A DNA stretch of 9,675 bases from Dehalococcoidia bacterium (GTDB taxonomy: Bacteria; Chloroflexota; Dehalococcoidia; UBA6926): NCBI GenBank assembly GCA_012271225.1, contig JAAXGS010000104.1:1-9675 (forward strand), read 5' to 3'. Position numbers and translations under genes: made by a program. This document shows positions 1 through 5,446 of this stretch, one piece after another. The notes beneath the pieces are model-generated. The model saw only the letters and a list, made by a program, of their open reading frames with translations. It did not search any database and was not told the origin of the DNA. Position 1 is the first letter of the stretch. Every line of letters starts with the position of its first letter.

Positions 1-572
1 TCCGTGGGCGTCTTGCCGCGCGCGGCCTTGTCAGGCCCCACAAGCCCCGGCGCCATGTACGGAATGCGATCCATCTCCCCATGGTTGAACGTGTACTCCG
101 CGGGATTTCGGGCGTACCAGAGGATGTTGTCATGCTTGGCCGACCACCGTGACCGAGACCGCGCGCCGTAGTCGTACGCCCAAACGATCTCGTTGATGAA
201 TGAGTCCCGCCCGAATATCTCGTCGAGCAGAACTTTGCAGTAATGGACCTCGCGGTAATCGACGTGCAGGAAGAATGAGCCGTTGGGCCTGAGAACACGC
301 GCCGCCTGCTGCAGACGCGGCGCAAGGAACGCCAGATAATCGTCAAAACGATCCGCAAAGTCCGCGCTGCCGATGCGGACGGTTCGGTATCGCCGCCCCT
401 GAAATCCCGTGCGGTCTCCGCCCTGTTCGTCCTGAATTGTTTTCAGCGACTCACGGGACTGCGCGCGGCCGGTGTTGAACGGCGGATCGATGTAGATCAG
501 GTCGACCGCGCCCTCCGGCATGGACTGCAGCCAGGCCAGATTGTCGGCGTAGACGATGGTGTTGGGCGCCAT
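1..572 (-). CDS. Beta-class site-specific DNA methyltransferase, N-terminal part (gene runs off the left edge)
   Basis: The reverse-strand frame opens at the ATG at 572-570 and stays open to the window edge, giving 190 complete codons. Motif IV, DPPFNTG, lies at residues 29-35 straight after the strand VDLIYI. A helix-rich segment with FFLHVDYREVHY (about 100-111) and LLDEIFG (115-121) follows, then NEIVWAYDYG and HDNILWYAR (about 127-155). The catalytic motif near the N-terminus, with the SAM-binding motif expected later, is the beta-class order shared by many N6-adenine and N4-cytosine methyltransferases. DPPF favours N6-adenine. The missing C-terminal part should carry the SAM-binding FxGxG motif. 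The start is supported by GGGGAG (576-581) three bases upstream, just after the stop of the polyprenyl synthase, which is 9 nt away and in the same frame. Translational coupling is therefore likely. No restriction endonuclease is visible, so it could be an orphan methylase or the first gene of a system to the left. Target specificity cannot be read. Confidence 0.86.
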   Translation of the reverse strand, partial: MAPNTIVYADNLAWLQSMPEGAVDLIYIDPPFNTGRAQSRESLKTIQDEQGGDRTGFQGRRYRTVRIGSADFADRFDDYLAFLAPRLQQAARVLRPNGSFFLHVDYREVHYCKVLLDEIFGRDSFINEIVWAYDYGARSRSRWSAKHDNILWYARNPAEYTFNHGEMDRIPYMAPGLVGPDKAARGKTPT

Positions 573-581
573 GGACTCCCC

Positions 582-1598
582 CTACGCCCGCCGTTCCACG
601 ACAAAATCGATGATGCCCGTCAGCGACTGCAGAGCGGAGTTGCCCGGTCGCTTGATGGAGCGCAGCGCCTCCCGCGCCCGTTCCGCCAGTGTGTTCGCCA
701 CGGCGTAGGAGCTCTCCACGGCGTCCGAGTCGCGGATCAGGGTGAGCGCCTCCTCAATGCACTGCTCCTTTTCAGCGTCCGGCATGGCGGCGCGCTCATC
801 CCGCAGCCGCGCAAACGGCCCCCGCGCGCGCAGTTCCGGGCGCTGTCTGAGATACAGCAGGGCGGGCAGGGTGAGGATGCCGCCGCGCAGGTCAGAGCCG
901 ATGGGTTTGCCCACCTCCGCCGCGTCCCCCTGCAGGTCCAGGATGTCGTCAATGACCTGAAACGCCGTGCCCAGGCTCATGCTGTACTGCGTGACAGCGT
1001 CGATCTCCGCCTCGGACGCGCCGCCGAGCACCGCGCCGGAGACGGCGGCGGTTGTGAAGAGGGACGCGGTCTTGCGCTCGACACGCGCCCAGTACTCCTC
1101 CTCCCCGCCGGTCCAATCGAATGCGTGCTGAATCTCGCGAAGCTCGCCGTCCGCAAGGAGTCGCAGCGTTCGCGCAAAAAGGCTGATCACGCGCACATTG
1201 TTCGTCGCGCACACCATCTCGGCGGAGCTTGCGAAGAGATAGTCGCCGAGAAGCAGGGCCACGGCGTCGCCGTAGCGGGAGTGAATGGTCGCGGTTCCGC
1301 GCCGCAGCGGCGCCCTGTCCACGGAATCGTCATGCACAAGTGAGGCGGTGTGCAGAAGCTCCACGGCAATGGCCATGGGGATGTGCACGTCCGTGTTGAA
1401 ACTGAACAGATGGCCGGTCAGGAGGGTGACCGCCGGCCGCGCCCGCTTGCCGGGGGTGGCGAGGATGTAGCGCAGCAGCTCATCCAGCCAGGGGAAGTCA
1501 TCCTCGCCGATGGTCCGCAGGCGGCGCTCCACCTCCGCCATATCCGACTCAATCAGCCGCAGGAAGGTGGGCAGCTGCGGTGACGGCGCGCCGGTCAC
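582..1598 (-). CDS. Trans-type polyprenyl diphosphate synthase
   Basis: This 338-residue protein belongs to the IspB/HepT/GGPS family, which condenses isopentenyl diphosphate onto an allylic diphosphate. Both Asp-rich Mg-binding motifs are intact: DDSVD at 90-94, followed by RAPLRRG, and DDILD at 217-221 inside FQVIDDILDLQGD. GKR at 50-52 and GKPIGSDLRGG (230-240) are also typical. The first motif has no two-residue insertion, and the fifth residue before it is Ala, as in longer-chain synthases such as IspB. I infer a C30-C50 product, probably a menaquinone or ubiquinone side chain, but chain length is not provable here. The start is GTG at 1598. Upstream in frame there is no other start before TAG, which is itself the metG stop 30 nt away. 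No Shine-Dalgarno sequence precedes the GTG, so expression may depend on coupling to metG. The gene ends in TAG, 9 nt before the methyltransferase. Confidence 0.94.
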   Translation of the reverse strand: MTGAPSPQLPTFLRLIESDMAEVERRLRTIGEDDFPWLDELLRYILATPGKRARPAVTLLTGHLFSFNTDVHIPMAIAVELLHTASLVHDDSVDRAPLRRGTATIHSRYGDAVALLLGDYLFASSAEMVCATNNVRVISLFARTLRLLADGELREIQHAFDWTGGEEEYWARVERKTASLFTTAAVSGAVLGGASEAEIDAVTQYSMSLGTAFQVIDDILDLQGDAAEVGKPIGSDLRGGILTLPALLYLRQRPELRARGPFARLRDERAAMPDAEKEQCIEEALTLIRDSDAVESSYAVANTLAERAREALRSIKRPGNSALQSLTGIIDFVVERRA

Positions 1599-1628
1599 GG
1601 TGAGGTTGCGAGCGGTGAGCGCGCCCGT

Positions 1629-3320
1629 CTACGCCCGTGTCTCATTGTCCGCGCCAACGCCAAGGTTGGCCATCTCCCGCGCGAGCACCTGTTCCTCATC
1701 GAGTTTCGCAAAGAGCGCCTCCGGCTGCGGCAGGCGTGTTCCCGCCGCGGGCGTGGTGGCAGTCCATCCGCCGTCCTGCGCGCTGCCGGACAGGCCAAGC
1801 ATTGTCTGCAGGCGCTGTGAACTGAAGGGCAGGTAGGGGGCCAGGAGCGTTTTGAGTCCGGCGATGACGCCGAGAATGGTCACAAGGGTGCGCGCCGTCT
1901 CATCCCGGTCCTCGCGGATCGTGCGCCACGGCGCTCTGTCGTCCAGATAGCGGTTTCCATCCTGCGCAAGGATCATGGCGACGCCGAGCCCTGCGCGGAA
2001 GCGGCACGCGGCGATGTGCGCGGCGGCCTCCTCCAGCGCCTCCGCCACGCGCGCGGTCAGCCGCGCCCCGGCCGCGTCGGGCTCCGCATCCGGGACCACG
2101 CCGTCAAAGAAGCGCTGCAGAAAGGTCAGCGTCCGATGCACCAGATTGCCGTACGTCCCCACCAACTCCGTGTTGACGCGGCGGACGTAGTCCGGCCACG
2201 TGAATTCCGAGTCAGACGTCTCCGGCATCGTGGCGGAGAGAACGTAGCGGAGCGCGTCGGCATCGTAGTTAGCCAGATACTCCGGCGCCCACACGGCCCA
2301 ATTGCGGCTTGTCGAAAGCTGATACCCCTCCAGATTCAGGAACTCATTGGCCGGCACGTCCTCCGGCAGGGCCAGTCCCTCTCCATACGCCATCAGCATG
2401 GCGGGCCAGATGATGGTATGGAAGGTGATGTTGTCCTTGCCGATGAAGTAGTACGGCCTGGCGTCCGCTCCCCACCACGCGCGCCACGCCTCCGGGTCGC
2501 CCTTAACCTCGCGCGCCCACTGCACGGACGCGGACAGGTAGCCAATCACCGCCTCGAACCAGACGTAGATGCGGCGATCTTCCCAGCCGTCCAACGGCAC
2601 GGGAATGCCCCACTCCAGGTCCCGTGTATAGGCGCGGTCCTTCAGTCCCTGCGCCAGAAATCCGTTGGTGAAATTGAGAACCTGCGGACGCCAGTGCGTC
2701 TTGTCCCGCAGCCACTCTTTCAGATGGTCCTCAAACCTGGAGAAACGCATCATGAAATGCGTGCGTGACCGGAACTCCGGGGCGCTGCCGTCGATTGAGC
2801 TGCGCGGGTTGACCAGTTCACGAGGGTCCAGCGTCCGACCGCAACTGTCGCACTGATCACCCCGCGCGCTGTCAGAGTCGCAGTGCGGGCATGTCCCGAC
2901 GATGTAGCGATCCGGCAGGTAGCGATTCTGTGACGGGCTGTAGGGAACGCTGCTCTCAGTCTCATACAGCAGGCCATTCTCATGGAAACGTGTGAAGAAG
3001 TCCTGCGCAATGCGGTAATGGTTCTCCGTTTCCGTGGTGGTGAAGAGGTCCCAGGAGATGCCCAGCCCCTGCCAGGACTCCAGAAACCCCTGATGGAATC
3101 GGTCATGGATCTCTCGCGGCGTGACGCCCTCCCGGTCTGCGCGCAGCGTGATGGGCGTGCCGTGGGCGTCAGAGCCGGACACCATGAGCACGTTGTTGCC
3201 CGCCATGCGATGAAAGCGCGCAAAGATATCCGCGGGCAGGTACGCCCCCGCAATGTGGCCGAGGTGCAGCGGCCCGTTGGCGTACGGCCACGCGACCGCT
3301 ATCAGGATGTTCTCCGGCAT
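1629..3320 (-). CDS. metG: Methionyl-tRNA synthetase
   Basis: A 563-residue class I synthetase that charges tRNA-Met. The N-terminal Rossmann fold carries WPYANGPLHLGH with the HIGH-type motif HLGH at 19-22. The methionine-pocket segment SGSDAHGTP is at 48-56. The connective insertion has four zinc Cys in two CxxC pairs (C144, C147, C157, C160), the MetG1 type. GKDNITFHTIIWPAML (from 294) precedes the signature loop, which reads QLSTS at 334-338 instead of KMSKS, an unusual form. The anticodon-binding helical domain has NLVHR (N392, R396) and APW (W465), matching what I recall of E. coli anticodon residues N391, R395 and W461. There is no Trbp111-like C-terminal extension, so it is shorter than the 677-residue E. 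coli enzyme. The start is ATG at 3320 with a purine-rich AGAGAG/GGAAG leader and a -10-like TAGAAT about 14 nt upstream. It lies 104 nt after the M20 gene and 30 nt before the polyprenyl synthase. Confidence 0.97.
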   Translation of the reverse strand: MPENILIAVAWPYANGPLHLGHIAGAYLPADIFARFHRMAGNNVLMVSGSDAHGTPITLRADREGVTPREIHDRFHQGFLESWQGLGISWDLFTTTETENHYRIAQDFFTRFHENGLLYETESSVPYSPSQNRYLPDRYIVGTCPHCDSDSARGDQCDSCGRTLDPRELVNPRSSIDGSAPEFRSRTHFMMRFSRFEDHLKEWLRDKTHWRPQVLNFTNGFLAQGLKDRAYTRDLEWGIPVPLDGWEDRRIYVWFEAVIGYLSASVQWAREVKGDPEAWRAWWGADARPYYFIGKDNITFHTIIWPAMLMAYGEGLALPEDVPANEFLNLEGYQLSTSRNWAVWAPEYLANYDADALRYVLSATMPETSDSEFTWPDYVRRVNTELVGTYGNLVHRTLTFLQRFFDGVVPDAEPDAAGARLTARVAEALEEAAAHIAACRFRAGLGVAMILAQDGNRYLDDRAPWRTIREDRDETARTLVTILGVIAGLKTLLAPYLPFSSQRLQTMLGLSGSAQDGGWTATTPAAGTRLPQPEALFAKLDEEQVLAREMANLGVGADNETRA

Positions 3321-3334
3321 GGCTTCCGCTCTCT

Positions 3335-3340
3335 ATTCTA
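3335..3340 (-). promoter_or_regulatory. Candidate -10 element for metG
   Basis: The reverse strand reads TAGAAT, five of six matches to TATAAT, ending 14 nt before the metG ATG. No convincing -35 lies at 16-18 bp spacing. If real, the start point would fall near 3328 and give a very short leader. The surrounding 104-bp gap (3321-3424) otherwise holds an 8-nt direct repeat, CGTCACTG at 3353-3360 and 3402-3409, and a weak 5-bp hairpin at the M20 stop. metG may simply be read through from the M20 gene. Confidence 0.3.
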
Positions 3341-3424
3341 GCGGGCGCATGGCGTCACTGCGCGGACTGTGGATCGGCTTCCCCATCCGGCCGGCATTGC
3401 GCGTCACTGCTGGGCGCGGCGGCG

Positions 3425-4660
3425 CTAGCCGCAGATATCCAGCGCGGTGAGCGCGAGAACGCGGGCGCATGTCAGCACCTTGTCGATGCTCGTCGTCCGC
3501 TCCGTGTTCGCCGTGGGGCCGTAGACGATGGCGACGGAGCCGCCGCGCGTAAACCATCCGGCGTCCGTCCAGGCATAGGAGCCCGGATCCTGGCGGCCAA
3601 CCCGCTCCGGGGCCGCGCCGGTGACCTCTGTGTGCCGCCGGGCCACGGTCTGCGGCAGCATGTGATCCGTTGGCACATCAATGCCGTAGGCGGGGACCTT
3701 CAGGCTGCGCCAGTCCGGGGAGTAGGTGGCGGGCGGCGGCGCGATCTCTATGCCGGCCTCCGGGTGGGCGGCGCGGACGCCATCGAGAGCCCGATCGATG
3801 TCCGCCTGCGTCTGATTCCAGTCCTGATCCGGCAGCCCGCGCACCTCAACGATGATGGCGCAGTAGTCCGGCACATAGGACGCGCGCCATTTCAGGAAAT
3901 CCGTGCCAACTCCGCCGTTGATGCCGCCGACGATGAGCCGCGGCAGTCCGGGCATTTCATCCCGCTCCCCCGCGGAGAACGCAACATTGTCCAGAGCCTG
4001 AACGACGTCAGACATCACGTTGACGGCGTTGACGGGCGTGACGCGGTGGAGCATGCCGATCCACGCGGACGAGCCGGTGACGGTGATGACGAACTGACAC
4101 GCGCCGGCGTGAATGGTCCGCACGTCGAGATCGGACGGCTCACAGATGAGGGTGTAGTCCGCGCCGATCCCGCGCTGCACAAGGTCATGCGCGCCGACGC
4201 CCCCCTGCAACTCCCCCACCACGCCGGTGAAGAGCAGATCACCGCGCAACGAGGCCCCGGATCGGGAGACGGCGACGGTTGCCGCCGCCGCGGCGGCAAC
4301 GCCGGCCTTCATGTTGACCAGGCCATGCCCGGTCAGCCGCCCGTCCTCTTCATGGCAATCCCAGGGATCCAGCGGATAATTGAGCGGGACGGGATCGATG
4401 TCCAGGTGGCCGTTGAGCATGAGCGACGCGCCCCCGCCGCTGCCGGGGATGCGGACGATCAGGTCCGGCCGGCCCGGCTCATCCGAAACGTCGACAAGCT
4501 CCGGCGTCAGGCCGCGCTGTTGGAACCATCCGGCGAGGAACCGCATCGCCTCCAACTCATTCCCGGAGAAGCTGCGAAACCCCTGCAGGTCCTTCATGAG
4601 CTGGACGACCTCTGACCGATCAATGCCGCCCAACACGCCCTGCTCGTTGACGGACGTCAT
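3425..4660 (-). CDS. M20-family metallopeptidase/deacylase homologue with an altered metal site
   Basis: A 411-residue protein with the ArgE/DapE/CPG2 (M20) architecture. The first metal strand LNGHLDIDP keeps H85 and D87, and CEPSD keeps E174. TGSSAW (195-200), an insert domain (about 185-300) and the C-terminal TDAGWF...GSVAIVYGP (365-382) follow the family layout. Key residues differ: the bridging Asp of the usual DMKGG is N116 (VNMKAG). In the usual EE pair the first Glu is kept (E150) but the metal-binding second is L151 (GELQGG). The usual SAH His is W200, and the C-terminal metal His aligns with T389. Site 1 is partly kept and site 2 lost. VNMKAG with GELQGG resembles a coherent subfamily I vaguely recall, so this may be a diverged enzyme rather than a dead one. 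Substrate unknown. The ATG at 4660 has GGGGGA (4665-4670) four bases upstream. It is first in the leftward block, opposite the acyltransferase. A catalytic M20 reaction is not assured. Confidence 0.88.
   Translation of the reverse strand: MTSVNEQGVLGGIDRSEVVQLMKDLQGFRSFSGNELEAMRFLAGWFQQRGLTPELVDVSDEPGRPDLIVRIPGSGGGASLMLNGHLDIDPVPLNYPLDPWDCHEEDGRLTGHGLVNMKAGVAAAAAATVAVSRSGASLRGDLLFTGVVGELQGGVGAHDLVQRGIGADYTLICEPSDLDVRTIHAGACQFVITVTGSSAWIGMLHRVTPVNAVNVMSDVVQALDNVAFSAGERDEMPGLPRLIVGGINGGVGTDFLKWRASYVPDYCAIIVEVRGLPDQDWNQTQADIDRALDGVRAAHPEAGIEIAPPPATYSPDWRSLKVPAYGIDVPTDHMLPQTVARRHTEVTGAAPERVGRQDPGSYAWTDAGWFTRGGSVAIVYGPTANTERTTSIDKVLTCARVLALTALDICG
4278..4300. repeat. Perfect 10-bp inverted repeat inside the M20 gene
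   Basis: GTTGCCGCCG at 4278-4287 is the exact reverse complement of CGGCGGCAAC at 4291-4300, with a 3-nt spacer. In the gene it encodes a run of six alanines (residues 122-127) just after the NMKAG motif, where M20 proteins have a helix. It would make a strong GC hairpin in the mRNA. It may simply follow from GCC/GCG alanine codons. Confidence 0.75.
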
Positions 4661-4722
4661 GTTATCCCCCGTTTCCGCGCCGCGCGCCCGTTTCCCCGCG
4701 TCCTGTGGATTGCGCGGCCCTG

Positions 4723-4737
4723 CCTCTACTATAGAGG
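4723..4737. promoter_or_regulatory. Palindrome in the divergent spacer (possible operator)
   Basis: CCTCTA-CTA-TAGAGG is a perfect inverted repeat with 6-bp arms and a 3-bp centre. It covers the leftward -10 candidate (TATAGT) and the rightward -10-like TACTAT (4727-4732), and it runs into the purine-rich leader of the acyltransferase. A dimeric regulator bound here could control both directions. No regulator gene is in the window, and the symmetry may partly reflect two overlapping -10 elements. Confidence 0.4.
4727..4732 (+). promoter_or_regulatory. Candidate -10 element for the acyltransferase
   Basis: TACTAT, four of six matches to TATAAT, ends 9 nt before the ATG at 4742. Initiation about 7 nt downstream would leave a leader of only a few bases, hence near-leaderless. 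No clear -35 is present at 16-18 bp. This is weak evidence, but it is the only -10-like site upstream of this gene. Confidence 0.28.
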
Positions 4738-4757
4738 GGAGATGAGCAGACAGTCAT
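4728..4757 (-). promoter_or_regulatory. Candidate promoter for the M20 gene and leftward block
   Basis: On the reverse strand, TATAGT (4728-4733, five of six matches to TATAAT) is preceded at 18 bp by ATGACT (4752-4757, four of six matches to TTGACA). The -35 would lie inside the 5' end of the acyltransferase gene. Transcription would begin near 4721, giving a leader of about 60 nt that ends in the good Shine-Dalgarno sequence GGGGGA before the M20 ATG. Motif matches only. Confidence 0.5.
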
Positions 4758-5437
4758 TGATGTCCAGGTTCCTGCACATCGGAGCGTGGGCGGCGTTTCA
4801 CGCGGGCGCGCGGCTGACCGTGCGCGGGCGCGAGAACATCCCGCCCGCGGGCCCCGTGATCGTCGCGGTGAACCACACGCATAACATGGACCCCGCGCTC
4901 ATCGGCGTTGTCATGCCGTGGCCGGTGCGCTTTCTGGCAAAGCGGGAGCTTGTGACGGAGGGTAACGCAATAACGCGCTGGATTGTGCGGACGTGGGGAC
5001 TGATCCCGATCACGCGGGAGGGCGCTGACAGACAGGCGTTGGACGTCGCTCGCCGCTACCTGCGGGAAGGCGGGGCCATCGGCATGTTTCCGGAAGGCAC
5101 GCGCAGCAGAGACGGCCGGCTGGGGGAGGCACGGCCCGGCATCGCGTACATGGCGGCCTCGGCCGGAGCGGCCGTGCTGCCCGTCGGCATTCAGGGTTTC
5201 GCGGGAATGGGGCACAATCCGCTGCGCGCCGTGCGCCGGCCCCGCGTGACGGTCCGCATCGGCCCGTCTCTCGCGCCGCCCGCGCCGGAAAGCAGCCGCG
5301 ACCGCGAGAGCCTTGCCCGCGCGACCGCCGATATCATGCGCGCGGTCGCCGCCCTTTTGCCTGAGCACATGCGCGGCTACTATGGCGATGATTCACACAG
5401 GACACAATCGGCGGAGACGCGCGCGGATCGTCAGTGA
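4742..5437 (+). CDS. plsC: 1-acylglycerol-3-phosphate O-acyltransferase family protein (PlsC type)
   Basis: A 231-residue LPLAT/PlsC acyltransferase, expected to acylate lysophosphatidic acid at the inner face of the membrane during phospholipid synthesis. All four family motifs are present in order: NHTHNMD (catalytic HX4D, H45 and D50), GLIPITR (86-92), FPEGTRS (116-122, the glycerol-phosphate-binding motif) and VLPVGIQG (145-152). The N-terminus (about 10-25) is moderately hydrophobic with no strong membrane helix. The tail after residue 195 is charged and probably disordered. Length is normal for bacterial PlsC. The ATG at 4742 follows AGGGGAG directly, with GAGG four bases upstream as the likeliest ribosome contact. 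A second ATG at residue 7 has no ribosome site. It is divergent from the M20 gene, and the GlmS-type gene starts 9 nt after its stop in the same frame. Related enzymes acylate other lysolipids or haem-linked lipids, so the substrate is inferred from family. Confidence 0.94.
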   Translation: MSRQSLMSRFLHIGAWAAFHAGARLTVRGRENIPPAGPVIVAVNHTHNMDPALIGVVMPWPVRFLAKRELVTEGNAITRWIVRTWGLIPITREGADRQALDVARRYLREGGAIGMFPEGTRSRDGRLGEARPGIAYMAASAGAAVLPVGIQGFAGMGHNPLRAVRRPRVTVRIGPSLAPPAPESSRDRESLARATADIMRAVAALLPEHMRGYYGDDSHRTQSAETRADRQ

Positions 5438-5440
5438 GGT
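5436..5440 (+). promoter_or_regulatory. Ribosome binding site that fixes the TTG start of the GlmS-type gene
   Basis: GAGGT, extending to GAGGTG, matches the anti-Shine-Dalgarno complement and lies 6 nt before the TTG at 5447. It overlaps the acyltransferase stop codon TGA (5435-5437), so the two genes are probably translationally coupled. Between that in-frame stop and the TTG there is no other possible start. This matters because it rules out a hidden upstream Cys. Confidence 0.8.
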
Positions 5441-5446
5441 GCGGGA

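Noticed and set aside
2016..2768. 250-codon forward-strand open frame opposite metG
   Set aside because: It overlaps the conserved MetRS core, has no recognisable motif and is rich in Arg, His and Pro, as expected of an antisense shadow.
3419..3432. GCGGC-GCTA-GCCGC hairpin at the M20 stop as a terminator
   Set aside because: The stem is only 5 bp and is not followed by a T-run on the reverse strand, so it is not a convincing intrinsic terminator.
3632..4615. 327-codon forward-strand open frame opposite the M20 gene
   Set aside because: It is antisense to a gene with clear family motifs. Its composition is typical of the complement of GC-rich coding DNA, and no domain is recognisable.
4760..4762. 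Second ATG as the acyltransferase start
   Set aside because: No purine-rich sequence precedes it, whereas the ATG at 4742 follows GAGGGGAG. The six-residue difference does not affect the motifs.
4754..5368. 204-codon reverse-strand open frame opposite the acyltransferase
   Set aside because: All PlsC motifs lie in the forward frame. The reverse frame is Arg/His/Ala-rich with no family signal.
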